A stretch of 56,286 nt of DNA from Bradyrhizobium sacchari (GTDB lineage: Bacteria; Pseudomonadota; Alphaproteobacteria; Rhizobiales; Xanthobacteraceae), in assembly GCF_002068095.1 (NCBI RefSeq), contig NZ_LWIG01000014.1, forward strand, positions 287,075 to 343,360, read 5' to 3'. Both the position numbers and the translations under genes were made by a program. Each line of letters starts with the position of its first letter. Position 1 is the stretch's first letter. Positions 8,657-17,611 of the stretch are shown piece after piece. Below the pieces are notes generated by a model, which saw only the letters and a program-made list of their open reading frames with translations, had not been told where the DNA came from and searched no databases.

Positions 8657-9319
8657 TCACGCGTCTTCGAACTTCGCGATCACGAGCGTTTCGGCAATCC
8701 CCTCGCGCGTCCATTCCTGGAATGCCGGCAATGCCATCATCGTCTCCATGTAGGCCTTCGTGTCCGCCGCCACCTCGATCGCATAGGTGCGGAAGCGGTG
8801 CACGACCGGCGCATACATCGCATCCGCCGCGCCGAAGCGGCCGAACAGGAACGGTCCTCTGGCGCCGTAGCGCGCGCGGCACTCGCGCCAGATCTCCTCG
8901 ATGCGCGCGACGTTGGCCTTGGCATCGGCCGACAGGGCCACGGCGCGAATCGGCCGATGCAGGTTCATGCCGCATTCGCTGCGCAGCGGCACGAAGCCGG
9001 AATGCATCTCGGCGCAGACCGAACGGGCATGGGCGCGCGCCGCGGCATCTTCGGGCCACAGCTTCTTCTCCGGATAACGCTCGGCAATGTACTCGATGAT
9101 GGCGAGCGAATCCCACACCGTCACGTCGCCATCGACCAGCACGGGCACCTTGCCGGCGCGGCTGAAGGACAGGATCTGCTCCTTGTCGGCGGGATTGTCG
9201 GTGTAGAGGGGGATCAGGGTCTCCACGAACGGGATGTCATTCGCGCGCAGCGCGAGCCAGGGCCGCATCGACCATGACGAGTAGTTCTTGTTGCCGATCG
9301 CGAGCTTGAGCGTTGCCAT
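8657..9319 (-). CDS. Glutathione S-transferase family protein
   Basis: A 220-residue cytosolic protein. The N-terminal thioredoxin fold (residues 1-80) begins MATLKLAIGNKNYSSWSMRPW, where the Ser-rich motif holds the candidate thiol-activating residue. KVPVLVDGDVTVWDSLAI is the cis-Pro and glutathione gamma-glutamyl site. The helical C-terminal domain follows (about 90-220). The SSWS motif suggests a serine-type GST; the substrate is unknown. The start at 9319 was chosen because the fold begins there, and a longer frame to 9382 adds an uncharacteristic leader. Confidence 0.9.
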   Translation of the reverse strand: MATLKLAIGNKNYSSWSMRPWLALRANDIPFVETLIPLYTDNPADKEQILSFSRAGKVPVLVDGDVTVWDSLAIIEYIAERYPEKKLWPEDAAARAHARSVCAEMHSGFVPLRSECGMNLHRPIRAVALSADAKANVARIEEIWRECRARYGARGPFLFGRFGAADAMYAPVVHRFRTYAIEVAADTKAYMETMMALPAFQEWTREGIAETLVIAKFEDA

Positions 9320-9442
9320 GTCACTGATCCTTCCCGAGACGTCTTGAAGCGAGCCGCTTTTAACGCCATCGCCTGCCGCCAATCAATCGTTGCTGCGTCC
9401 GGCCATGCGTGGCAATCGTTGCGATCCCCAAAGGAGCAAGAC

Positions 9443-10159
9443 ATGAGCAGGCACTGGGTCGACATCACCGCGGTCGGCTTCTTCATCATCGAATGGCTGG
9501 TCTATGCCCTGACGCTGGAACACTCGGCCTATGGCCGCGACAGCCTGTCGGCGCGCATGAACCGCTATCGCGAGGTCTGGGTGCGCCGCCTGCTCGACCG
9601 CGAGACGCGCATGGTCGACATGCAGATCATGGCCTCACTCCAGAACGGCACCGCCTTCTTCGCCTCCACCAGCCTGTTCGCGCTCGGTGGCGCGCTGGCG
9701 CTGCTGCACGCCACCAACGATGCGATCACGATTCTGAGCAAGCTGCCGATCGACCTCAGCACCTCGCCGGCGATGTGGGAGCTGAAATGCGTCGGCCTCG
9801 TCCTAATCTGCGTCTACGCCTTCTTCAAGTTCGCCTGGGCCTATCGCCTGTTCAACTATGTCGCGATCCTGTTCGGCGGCATGCCGCCGGCATCGCAAGC
9901 CGGCACGCCGGCGGCCGAAGCTCACGTCATCCGCACCTCGCGGCTGTTCGAATCCGCCGGCCGCCACTTCAACCGCGGCCAGCGCGCCTTCTTCTTCGCG
10001 CTCGGCTATCTCGGCTGGTTCGTCAGCCCCTGGGTGCTGTTCGTGACCACAGCCGCGGTGGTGGTCGTGACTTGGCGGCGGCAGTTCGCCTCCAGCGCCT
10101 GGGCCGCGATGGCGCCGGAATGGGTCGCGGATGGTGAGGAGATGAAGCGCGGTCAGTAG
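9443..10159 (+). CDS. DUF599 family membrane protein
   Basis: A 238-residue inner-membrane protein with about four hydrophobic segments: residues 6-26, a stretch near 75-100, another near 115-145, and one near 195-215. RDSLSARMNRYREVWVRRLLDRE and the central MASLQNGTAFFASTS are characteristic of DUF599, whose function is unknown. The start is supported by AAGGAGC seven bases upstream. It is divergent from the GST gene. Confidence 0.86.
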   Translation: MSRHWVDITAVGFFIIEWLVYALTLEHSAYGRDSLSARMNRYREVWVRRLLDRETRMVDMQIMASLQNGTAFFASTSLFALGGALALLHATNDAITILSKLPIDLSTSPAMWELKCVGLVLICVYAFFKFAWAYRLFNYVAILFGGMPPASQAGTPAAEAHVIRTSRLFESAGRHFNRGQRAFFFALGYLGWFVSPWVLFVTTAAVVVVTWRRQFASSAWAAMAPEWVADGEEMKRGQ

Positions 10160-10162
10160 CGC

Positions 10163-10300
10163 GCTCGTGTCCCGGACGCGCTGCTGCTTGCAACGTAGCT
10201 GCGTAGAGTCGGGGCCCAGAGCGATACGGTACGACGCGGATGGATCGGCCCCGGGCTCTGCAGCGCACCGTCGAAGGGACGCTGCGCCGCGTCCGGCACG
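10163..10300. repeat. Imperfect palindromic intergenic repeat
   Basis: A left arm around 10163-10184 (core CCCGGACGCG) reappears in reverse complement around 10281-10300 (core CGCGTCCGG). The element fills the space between two convergent genes. Similar CCCGGACGC cores occur at about 12735, so this is probably a dispersed repeat family. Boundaries are approximate. Confidence 0.5.
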
Positions 10301-10367
10301 CTGTTGTCATTCGGAGCGAAGGCGAGTGGTTTCCCGGGTATCGCTCCGCTCACCCGGGCTACGGGAG

Positions 10368-11363
10368 CTAGCCGCCGAAATCGCGCGGACTGAACGGCAG
10401 GTCCAACACCTTCCATTCCTCGTATTTGTCGGCCGGCAGCATCTTGTAAGGCTGGCAGGCAAGCAGCGCGCTCGTTGCGGACTTCACGATGGCCACGCCC
10501 TTTGCCGATGGCGGAGCCTCGATCAGGATCGGCGGGCGCGCCAGCGTGCCGTCGGTGGCGAATACCGTGCGCAGCTTGATGTGGACGTTGTCGGTCGCCT
10601 CGACCCCGGCCGGCAGCTTGGCGCAGCTTCTCAAATGGCGACGCAGCGCGGCGATGACTTCGGCCGGCAGCTTGGCTGCAATTGAATCCTTGGCATCGCC
10701 GCCGTCGTCCTTTGGAGCGTCCTTCAGCTCGGTCGGCAGTTCGGGCGGCAGCCCGAGCATGACGCCATACTTGACCGTGACATCAGGCTCCGGCGCCTGA
10801 TAGGCCGGCGGCGGCGCGGCCTGGGGCTGCTGCATCGCCTGCGGCGCCGGCTGGGGTTGCGATTGCGGCAGTGGCTGCGGCGGCGGCAGTTGCGACGACT
10901 GTGGCTGCGGTTGTGTCGCCTGCGGTTGTTGGGCCTGTGGCTGCGCGGCGGCCTCGCGTTGCTTCGGCGCCTGCGAGGGTTGCGGCTGCGGCTGTTTCTG
11001 CTCCGGTTCGGGCGACGCCTTCTGCTGCGATGATGGCGGCGCGGCCTGTTGCTTGGCCGCAGGCTTCGGCGCTGTTTCCGCCTTGTCCTTGTCGGCGAAA
11101 TCCAGCTTCGGCAGCTTGAGGTCGGGGAGCGGCTCGGTCAGCTTCTCCTTCGCCTCTTCCTTCGCCTTCTCCTCTGCCTTCTCTTGGGCCTTGGCTTCCT
11201 CCTGCTTCACTTGCTCCGGGGTGACGATGTCCACCGAAACGGTCTCGGGTGTCTGGCTGCGAAACGGATGAACCTCGCTGATCACGATGATCAGCGCCAC
11301 CAGCGTCAGATGCGCGATCGCCGACGCTGCAATGTCCGTCCGTATGATTGTCCGCAGTTCCAT
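10368..11363 (-). CDS. TolA/TonB-like envelope protein with Gln/Pro-rich linker
   Basis: A 331-residue single-pass protein: short cytoplasmic N-terminus, membrane anchor (about residues 10-32), a charged Glu/Lys helix (about 50-85), a long Pro/Gln linker (about 95-195), and a C-terminal globular domain (about 235-325) with a Cys pair (RSCAKLP and LACQPYK) as in TolA-like C-terminal domains. TolA/TonB proteins couple inner-membrane proton motive force to the outer membrane through ExbB/ExbD or TolQ/TolR, but no such genes are nearby, so the partner is unknown. ATG at 11363 was chosen; a frame to 11384 adds seven residues. Confidence 0.75.
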   Translation of the reverse strand: MELRTIIRTDIAASAIAHLTLVALIIVISEVHPFRSQTPETVSVDIVTPEQVKQEEAKAQEKAEEKAKEEAKEKLTEPLPDLKLPKLDFADKDKAETAPKPAAKQQAAPPSSQQKASPEPEQKQPQPQPSQAPKQREAAAQPQAQQPQATQPQPQSSQLPPPQPLPQSQPQPAPQAMQQPQAAPPPAYQAPEPDVTVKYGVMLGLPPELPTELKDAPKDDGGDAKDSIAAKLPAEVIAALRRHLRSCAKLPAGVEATDNVHIKLRTVFATDGTLARPPILIEAPPSAKGVAIVKSATSALLACQPYKMLPADKYEEWKVLDLPFSPRDFGG

Positions 11364-11412
11364 CGCCCGGTCTTGGGTTGCCACCCTGCTGTTAGCATAC
11401 CGCGATCTCCCC

Positions 11413-12231
11413 TCAATCCCATTTCGGTGCGAAGCCGAAATCGGTCAGACGACCCTTGGGGTTGGCCAGCGCGGCGATCTGCGCCATCTCGTCGTCCGAG
11501 AGCTCGAAATCGAAGATATCGATGTTCTCCGACAGGCGTTCGACGCGCGAGGTGCGCGGGATCGCAGCGACATTCTGCTGCACCAGCCAGCGGAGGCAGA
11601 CCTGCGCCGGTGTCTTGCGATGCGCACGACCGATAAGGCCGAGCATCTGGTCGGACTTGATGCGACCCTTGGCGATGGGACTGTAGGCGACCAGCGCGAG
11701 ACCGTTCTGGTCGCAGGCCGCCCTCACCTTGGCCTGGTCGAGATAAGGATGGAATTCGACCTGGTTGCAGACCAGCGGCTCGCTCGACAGCGCGACCGCC
11801 TGCTCGATCAACGCCACCGTGAAGTTGGAGACCCCGATGTGGCGGGTCAGGCCCATGCGCTTGGCATGCGACAGCGCCCCGAGCGTCTCCGCCAGCGGCA
11901 CATGCGAGTTGGGCCAGTGCAGCAGCAGGAGATCGACGGAGGGAAGCCGCAGGCGCGCGAGGCTCTCCTTGACCGAGCGTTCGAGATCGTGGGGCGCGAA
12001 ATGGTTGGTCCAGACCTTGGTGGTCAGGAAGACGTCGTCGCGGCGCACGCCGGATGCGCGCATTCCATCACCAACCTCGCGCTCGTTGTCGTAGACCTGA
12101 GCGGTGTCGATGTGGCGATAGCCGAGCCGCAGCGCCTGCTCGACCACGCGGGCGCAAGTGCGCCCTTCCAGCTCCCACGTACCGAGCCCGATCGCCGGGA
12201 TCCTTGCGCCATTGGCCTCGACGAACAGCAT
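11413..12231 (-). CDS. Aldo/keto reductase
   Basis: A 272-residue NADPH-dependent oxidoreductase with a TIM barrel. The catalytic tetrad is visible: Asp42 and Tyr47 (IDTAQVYDN), Lys72 (TTKVW) and His105 (LLHWP). The family signature GVSNF follows, and the C-terminal cofactor site includes IPRTSRVERLSEN. It is closest to the DkgA/DkgB (2,5-diketo-D-gluconate reductase) group by length and motifs, though such enzymes often reduce small aldehydes and the natural substrate is unclear. It is a stand-alone gene. Confidence 0.93.
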   Translation of the reverse strand: MLFVEANGARIPAIGLGTWELEGRTCARVVEQALRLGYRHIDTAQVYDNEREVGDGMRASGVRRDDVFLTTKVWTNHFAPHDLERSVKESLARLRLPSVDLLLLHWPNSHVPLAETLGALSHAKRMGLTRHIGVSNFTVALIEQAVALSSEPLVCNQVEFHPYLDQAKVRAACDQNGLALVAYSPIAKGRIKSDQMLGLIGRAHRKTPAQVCLRWLVQQNVAAIPRTSRVERLSENIDIFDFELSDDEMAQIAALANPKGRLTDFGFAPKWD

Positions 12232-12376
12232 GAGGAATCCTCTCTGTCACGCAGTCCCGGCCGACATTATGGACTTGCCCGTGATGGTTGCCAACGGACG
12301 TCGGTGCCATCGGGACGGATCTTCGGGGCAATGCTAACAGGAGGTTCGCGCGAGGCCTTGGCGTCAGGGCTCGATG

Positions 12377-12673
12377 TCAGACCTTGGCCAGCGCCTGGAA
12401 CACGGTCTCGGGCGCATGCGCGATCACCGCGAGCAGCGCTCGGGCCGGTCCCCGCGGGGCGCGCTTGCCCTGCTCCCAGTTGCGGATGGTCTCGACGGGA
12501 ACGCCGAGCTTGGCGGCGAACTCCATCTGGGTCAGGCAGGCGCGGCGCCGAAGGTCACGCACCGCGAGCGAAGAGGCCTCGCCTTGCGCGGCATTGGCGG
12601 CCGGCTGGACAGGAAATTCCTGTCCGTCCCGCAACTCGACGATCCGTCCGTCCGCCTTCAGCCGCAACCGCAT
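12377..12673 (-). CDS. XRE-family helix-turn-helix transcriptional regulator
   Basis: A 98-residue protein. The N-terminal third (residues 1-30) is strand-like and resembles the head of HigA/NadS-type antitoxins; the XRE HTH occupies about residues 38-92 (RDLRRRACLTQMEFAAKLGVPVETIRNWEQGKR is spread across helices 1-3). No toxin-like frame adjoins it on either side, so it is probably an orphan regulator rather than half of a toxin-antitoxin module. Confidence 0.8.
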   Translation of the reverse strand: MRLRLKADGRIVELRDGQEFPVQPAANAAQGEASSLAVRDLRRRACLTQMEFAAKLGVPVETIRNWEQGKRAPRGPARALLAVIAHAPETVFQALAKV

Positions 12674-12795
12674 GTCTATTCCCCCAAGCGCAGGCGATGA
12701 TGCGGCAGGTCGCTTAAGTTCGGATTAAAGATGATGGTCTCGTGCCCCGGACGCAGCGCAGCCAGGACACGAGAGTGAGGCTGCCCCACTGCCCG

Positions 12796-12876
12796 CCCCG
12801 TCATTGCGAGGAGGTCTTGCGACGAAGCAATCCAGACTCCCTCCGCGGCGGCTTCGCTGCGCTCGCAATGACGGGG
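12796..12876. repeat. CGTCATTGCGAG-type palindromic repeat, copy 1
   Basis: Perfect 15-bp terminal inverted arms CCCCGTCATTGCGAG (12796-12810) and its reverse complement (12862-12876), with an inner GAAGCAATCCAGA segment. A related copy lies at 54331-54408. It could fold into a long RNA hairpin between the HTH gene and mgtE. Confidence 0.8.
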
Positions 12877-12901
12877 AGAGGGCCGCGCTTCAACTCGCCT
12901 C

Positions 12902-14323
12902 CTACTTCAACCCGAACCAGAGCGTCGCAATGCCGAGGAAGGAGAAGAAGCCGACCACGTCGGTCACCGTGGTGACGAACGTGCCCGACGCCACTGCAGG
13001 ATCGGCCCGCACCCGTTCCAGCGCCATCGGGATCAGGATGCCGCCGAGCGCGCCGGCGACGAGGTTGCAGATGATGGCGAGCCCGATGACGATGCCGAGG
13101 CCCGGGATCTTGAACCAGGCGACCGCCGCAATGCCCGTGATCACGGCGAAGGCAAGGCCGTTGACGAGGCCGACCAGCGTCTCGCGCAGCACCACGCGCC
13201 AGGCATTGGAGGAGCCGAGCTCGCGGGTGGCGAGCGCGCGCACCGCCACCGTCATGGTCTGGGTGGCGGCATTGCCGCCCTGGCTCGCCACGATCGGCGC
13301 CAGTACCGCGAGCGCGACCATCTTCTCGAGCTGGCCCTCGAACAGGCCGAGCACGGAGGACGCGAGGAACGCGGTGGCGAGGTTCACCAGCAGCCAGTTG
13401 AACCGGCCGCGGGCGATGGTGAGGAACGTGTCCGACAGCTCTTCGTCGCTGGTGACGCCGCCGAGCGCCTTGAGGTCCTCGTCCGCCTCCTCCTCGATGA
13501 CGTCGACGACGTCGTCGACGGTGATGACGCCGACAAGACGATCCTGGGTGTCGAGCACGGGCGCTGCGACCAGATTGTACTTGCCGAACATACGCGCCAC
13601 TTCCTCCTGGTCCTCCAGGACGGAGACGCGGCGGCGGTTCTCGTCGGTGAGTTCGGTGAGCGGCACCGGGCGGCGCGCGCGCAGAAGCACGTCGAGCGGC
13701 ACGGCGCCCTGCCAGTGCTGGTCCTTGTCGACGACGTAGATCTCGTAGAAGCGGTCGGGCAGATCAGGCGTCTCGCGCATGTAGTCGATCGCCTGCCCGA
13801 CGGTGAAATCCTGGGGCACCGCGATGAACTCGGTCTGCATGCGGCGGCCGGCGGAATTTTCCGGATAAAGCAGGCTGCGCTCGAGCGCGACGCGCTCCTG
13901 CAAGGGCAGCTTCTCGAGGATCTCCTCCTGATCGTCCTCGTCGAGGGTCTCCAGCAGCTCGACCGCGTCGTCGGATTCGAGCTCGCGGACGCCTTCGGCG
14001 ACCGTCTCCGGCGGCAGTTCCTCGAGGATCTCCTCGCGCACGGCCTCGTCGACCTCGTTCAACGCCGAGAAGTCGAAGTCGCGCCCCGTGAGCTCGACCA
14101 GGCGGACGCGGTCGTCGGGCGCGAGGGCTCCGATCAGGTCGCCGAGGTCGGCCTCGTGCAGCTCGGCAACGCAGGCACGCAGCGCGGCGCTGTCGCCGGC
14201 CTCGATCGCATGGGCAATTTCCTCGACGAATTCGTGACGAATTTCGCCGTCTTCATTGCGCATCGGCACGTGGTCGAGTACCGAATCCGCGGCGGATGGG
14301 GCACCGTCCATATGTTCATCCAT
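12902..14323 (-). CDS. mgtE: Magnesium transporter MgtE
   Basis: A 473-residue Mg2+ channel/transporter. Order: acidic N-terminal superhelical domain (about residues 25-150, rich in DDQEEILEKLP-type repeats), a tandem CBS pair (about 155-280; MQTEFIAVPQDFTVGQAI and LVGVITVDDVVDVIEEE), then five membrane helices (about 305-470) including the pore region GGNAATQTMTVAVRAL. The cytosolic N and CBS domains normally sense Mg2+ and gate the pore. The ATG at 14323 gives the usual N-terminus; MDGAP at 14311 is a near alternative. Confidence 0.95.
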   Translation of the reverse strand: MDEHMDGAPSAADSVLDHVPMRNEDGEIRHEFVEEIAHAIEAGDSAALRACVAELHEADLGDLIGALAPDDRVRLVELTGRDFDFSALNEVDEAVREEILEELPPETVAEGVRELESDDAVELLETLDEDDQEEILEKLPLQERVALERSLLYPENSAGRRMQTEFIAVPQDFTVGQAIDYMRETPDLPDRFYEIYVVDKDQHWQGAVPLDVLLRARRPVPLTELTDENRRRVSVLEDQEEVARMFGKYNLVAAPVLDTQDRLVGVITVDDVVDVIEEEADEDLKALGGVTSDEELSDTFLTIARGRFNWLLVNLATAFLASSVLGLFEGQLEKMVALAVLAPIVASQGGNAATQTMTVAVRALATRELGSSNAWRVVLRETLVGLVNGLAFAVITGIAAVAWFKIPGLGIVIGLAIICNLVAGALGGILIPMALERVRADPAVASGTFVTTVTDVVGFFSFLGIATLWFGLK

Positions 14324-14406
14324 GGTGCGCCTCGCCGTTTGACAGGTTGGAACGAGTGGTCTGAGCCGATGGTTCAGGCAATACCCACAAGGCAATCGCG
14401 AGCGCA

Positions 14407-15213
14407 ATGGCAAAGATGCTTCGGCTGAAATGGACATCGATGTCGGCGGGCGCGGTGCTTGCGGCCGTCACCGGCATGACCGTGGCGGATGCCGCCGAGT
14501 GCCCGCGCAAGGATGCGCTCGGCACGTCGCGTCTCCTGAGCGTCGACGCCAAGGCCACGCCGCGCGTCGGCCTGAAGAGCTTTCCGCAGACGCTGGCGCT
14601 CGCCGATCACGAGGTCGTGCTGACCTTCGACGATGGCCCGCACCCGCCGACGACGTCGAAGGTGCTGGCGGCGCTGGCGCAGGAATGCGTCCGCGCGACG
14701 TTCTTCCTGATCGGCCTGCACGCCTCCGAGCACCCCGAGATGGTCAAGCGCATCGCGCGAGAAGGCCATACCATCGGCCATCACACCTTCTCGCATCCGT
14801 TCATGGCGCGGATCCCGTTCGACAAGGCGAGGAGCGAGATCGACCGCGGCATCGCAGCCGACGAGATGGCGCTGCACGGGGTCTCGACGACCACGCCCTC
14901 GACGCCGTTCTTCCGCTTCCCCTATTTCGAGGCGACGCAAGCACAGCTCGATCTGCTGCAATCGCGCGGCATCGTCGTGTTCGGGGCCGACCTCTGGGCC
15001 AGTGACTGGAACGAGATGACGCCGGAGCAGGAACTGAAGCTGGTCACCGAGCGCCTGGCTGCCGCAGGCAAGGGTATCATCCTCTTCCATGACCCCAAGG
15101 CGCGCACGGCGGCGATCATGCCGGCTTTCCTCCGGTATCTGAAAGAGAACGGGTTTCGCGTGGTTCACGTGGTCCCGGCGGGCACGTCACAGAAGAATGC
15201 CGATGCGCGCTGA
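14407..15213 (+). CDS. NodB-type polysaccharide deacetylase 1
   Basis: A 268-residue secreted or periplasmic protein with a signal sequence (about residues 8-29, ending VADAAECP). NodB-homology motifs are in order: TFDDGP (metal Asp and catalytic base), HHTFSHP (the two metal-binding His), FFRFPYF, and LFHD near the end. The family removes acetyl groups from N-acetylglucosamine polymers such as peptidoglycan or chitin oligomers. It is followed by a second, longer homologue, so this is a tandem duplication. Confidence 0.92.
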   Translation: MAKMLRLKWTSMSAGAVLAAVTGMTVADAAECPRKDALGTSRLLSVDAKATPRVGLKSFPQTLALADHEVVLTFDDGPHPPTTSKVLAALAQECVRATFFLIGLHASEHPEMVKRIAREGHTIGHHTFSHPFMARIPFDKARSEIDRGIAADEMALHGVSTTTPSTPFFRFPYFEATQAQLDLLQSRGIVVFGADLWASDWNEMTPEQELKLVTERLAAAGKGIILFHDPKARTAAIMPAFLRYLKENGFRVVHVVPAGTSQKNADAR

Positions 15214-15371
15214 TGCCGGAATGTCACGGCGGCGCAAAATGGGGTGATTTTGGCCCTATTAACACTCTGTTCATGCTACGGAAGGCAAAGATGGAATGGC
15301 ATGGCGCCTGAACCGTTTCCAGGCGTCTCCGACCTACTATGGCGGCAATCGTACCAGGGCAGACGGGATTG

Positions 15372-16664
15372 ATGATCGGAAGTAGCGTTGTGGTTCGGAC
15401 GCGATCGTGGATCGTCCTCTGTCTCAGCGGATTCCTTGGACTGCTGACCGTGGGCGCACCCGCGGCCTTTGCGGCCGACTGCCCCGGTCATCCCGACGCG
15501 CTCGGCACGTCCCGCACCCTCGTGGTGGATCCACGCGAGCATCCCCGCATCGGCACCATGCAGTACCGCGAGACGCTGCCACTGAAGGACCATGAGGTCG
15601 TCCTGACCTTCGACGACGGCCCGCTGCCGAAATACTCCAATCAGGTCCTCAAGATGCTCGATGACGAGTGCATCAAGGCCACCTTCTTCATCATCGGCGG
15701 TCAGGCCAAGGCGAACCCGGAAGGCGTGCGCAAGCTGGTGGCGGCGGGGCACACCGTCGGCACCCACAGCATGAACCATCCGCTGACGTTCGACCGGATG
15801 CCGGTCGAGAAATACGAGCCCGAGATCAATGGCGGCATCGAGTGGACCTCGGCCGCGATGACCGATCCGTCAAAGCTCGCGCCGTTCTTCCGCATTCCCG
15901 GCCTGATGCGCGCCGAGGGCGTCGAGAACTACCTGATCTCGCGCGGCATCCAGGTCTGGAGCGCCGACTTCCCGGCCGACGACTGGCGGCACGTGTCGTC
16001 CGATCGCGTCTATCAGCTCGCGATCCAGCGGCTTGAGGCCAAGGGCAAGGGCATTTTGCTGCTGCACGACATCCAGGCGCGGACGGTTGCAGCGCTGCCG
16101 AAGATCATCCGCGACCTCAAGGCGCGCGGCTATCGCATCGTGCATGTGGTGCCGGCGACCCCTGACCGGCCGGCAACGCCGACCACACCGGTCGAATGGC
16201 TGCTGCATCCGCCGACCGAGACCGTGCCGATCGCGCGCTGGCCGGCCGTTCCGAATTTCGTGTTCACCGAGGCCCGGACGCTGCCGGCGCCCGCGCTGGC
16301 CGACCTCAATGCGCAGTCCGAGCATCAGCCGCTGCTACCGCACCGGACCAAGGGTCAGGTGGATGTCGCCTCCACCCTGCCCGTACCTGCCCGCGATCTG
16401 TTTGCGATCCCCGAGGGCTCGGTCGAGGTGCTGCTGTCCACGTCCCTGTCGCGGCGCGCCGCGACGCGGATGGCGATGGCGGCCGAGACGCCCCGGGCGG
16501 GCAAGGGCAAGGCCGCAAACGCCAAGGCCGGCAAGACGCACGCTGCCCGGACCGCGCATGCGGCGGCGGCCCCCAAGCATACCGCTCAGGCCAAGAGCAC
16601 TGCGTCCAAGGGCACGGCGTTCCGCCCGACCCGCGTCGCGACCAGCGTGAAAAAGCGCGCTTAA
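15372..16664 (+). CDS. NodB-type polysaccharide deacetylase 2 with Ala/Lys-rich tail
   Basis: A 430-residue paralogue of the preceding gene. The signal peptide spans about residues 10-35 (AFAADCPGHPDALGTSR, matching the DALGTSR start of the first copy). NodB motifs TFDDGP, HSMNHP, FFRIPG and LLHD are intact. Beyond about residue 265 it has an extra 165-residue region ending in a basic Ala/Lys-rich repeat-like tail (about 375-430), which may bind cell wall or nucleic acid. ATG at 15372 opens the signal peptide; 15339 is possible. Confidence 0.9.
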   Translation: MIGSSVVVRTRSWIVLCLSGFLGLLTVGAPAAFAADCPGHPDALGTSRTLVVDPREHPRIGTMQYRETLPLKDHEVVLTFDDGPLPKYSNQVLKMLDDECIKATFFIIGGQAKANPEGVRKLVAAGHTVGTHSMNHPLTFDRMPVEKYEPEINGGIEWTSAAMTDPSKLAPFFRIPGLMRAEGVENYLISRGIQVWSADFPADDWRHVSSDRVYQLAIQRLEAKGKGILLLHDIQARTVAALPKIIRDLKARGYRIVHVVPATPDRPATPTTPVEWLLHPPTETVPIARWPAVPNFVFTEARTLPAPALADLNAQSEHQPLLPHRTKGQVDVASTLPVPARDLFAIPEGSVEVLLSTSLSRRAATRMAMAAETPRAGKGKAANAKAGKTHAARTAHAAAAPKHTAQAKSTASKGTAFRPTRVATSVKKRA

Positions 16665-16667
16665 GAG

Positions 16668-17042
16668 TTATTGCCGCATGATCGCGGCAACGCAGAGCAG
16701 CACGATCAGCGCCAGGAAGAACAGATCCATATAGGATTTAAGCTCGCCGTCGCGCCGCAGCCGCGCCACGTCGGCAACGACCTGCTTGCGCGCATTGGTT
16801 CCACCCGAGCCGTCATTGATCGGGGCCTGAAGGCGTTTCGTCTCGGCCTCCAGCTTCTCGATCTTCTGGAAGAAGTAGAACGCTCGCAGCGTCGAGGCTG
16901 CGCGCATGCCGGCATAGACCAGCACCAGGATCGCGAGGATTGCCCGGTTCGGATACTTCTCCATGAAGTTCAGGCTGAAATAGACCACCGCCAGGAACGC
17001 GAAGTTGGTGATGAAGCGGTAGACGAAGCTGAGAAAGACCAT
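16668..17042 (-). CDS. Small membrane protein with coiled coil, function unknown
   Basis: A 124-residue protein with two N-terminal hydrophobic segments (about residues 4-25 and 33-50), a charged helical stretch likely to form a coiled coil (FFQKIEKLEAETKRLQ, about 57-73), a Gly/Ser-rich joint, a second basic helix (about 82-100), and a terminal membrane segment (104-122). I do not recognise the family. It converges on the second deacetylase with a 3-bp gap between stops. Confidence 0.72.
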   Translation of the reverse strand: MVFLSFVYRFITNFAFLAVVYFSLNFMEKYPNRAILAILVLVYAGMRAASTLRAFYFFQKIEKLEAETKRLQAPINDGSGGTNARKQVVADVARLRRDGELKSYMDLFFLALIVLLCVAAIMRQ

Positions 17043-17319
17043 GCTGGCTTGAGCCTTGAGGGTGCGCAGGCGGGAGCGCGTTGCGGATGCGGGGTCAGTG
17101 GAGCCAGACCGGAACTGCCGACCGGATCCCTGCAGGCGTCCGTCTACGCCAAGAGTGTTTCAACAAAGATACCACGGTCCTGCAACTTGCCGCCTTTTCG
17201 CCACGGGCCGCCATAATGCAACCCGGCGCGGCCTCGCGCGGGCGCCTCGCATGGGCTCAATGGCGATTTGGCGGAAGTCGCGATAGACTGGGTACCGCCG
17301 CCATATCTGGGGTCTGCCG

Positions 17320-17577
17320 ATGCCGAAGAAGGGAATCACGGGCCACGACGAATGGGTTCTGACCGAGGCCCTCGCAACCGCGCTGGTCGCGCTGGAACAG
17401 CTCGCGCCGAAGCACCAGCCGAGCGCGCATATGGACGACATCCGCAAGATGCTCGCGAACGGCAAGGAGCCGGCGGCGGTGAGTCTGCACCTCGCCCAGG
17501 CCAAATGCCGCCTGTTTCCGGAGTCGGACCCGCTCGAGATCTACAAGGAATACGGTATCGGCGAGGAATACGGCTGA
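17320..17577 (+). CDS. Small conserved protein, function unknown
   Basis: An 85-residue acidic/helical protein (MPKKGITGHDEWVLTEALATALVALEQL...) without signal or membrane segment. The reading frame has wobble-GC bias like its neighbours and a sensible start, supporting a real gene. No domain is recognised. It ends in front of a hairpin shared with the convergent receptor gene. Confidence 0.65.
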   Translation: MPKKGITGHDEWVLTEALATALVALEQLAPKHQPSAHMDDIRKMLANGKEPAAVSLHLAQAKCRLFPESDPLEIYKEYGIGEEYG

Positions 17578-17600
17578 GCGGGGCGCTACTTTGGCCCCGC
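17578..17600. terminator. Hairpin between convergent genes
   Basis: GCGGGGC (17578-17584), 9-base loop containing TTT, GCCCCGC (17594-17600). It could serve as a bidirectional stop for the small gene and the receptor gene; there is no T tract, so Rho-independent action is uncertain. Confidence 0.45.
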
Positions 17601-17611
17601 CCCGGCCGAAT

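Noticed and set aside
12377..12673. HigA-type half of a toxin-antitoxin module
   Set aside because: No RelE/HigB-like frame lies on either side; the flanks are the aldo/keto reductase gene and a repeat.
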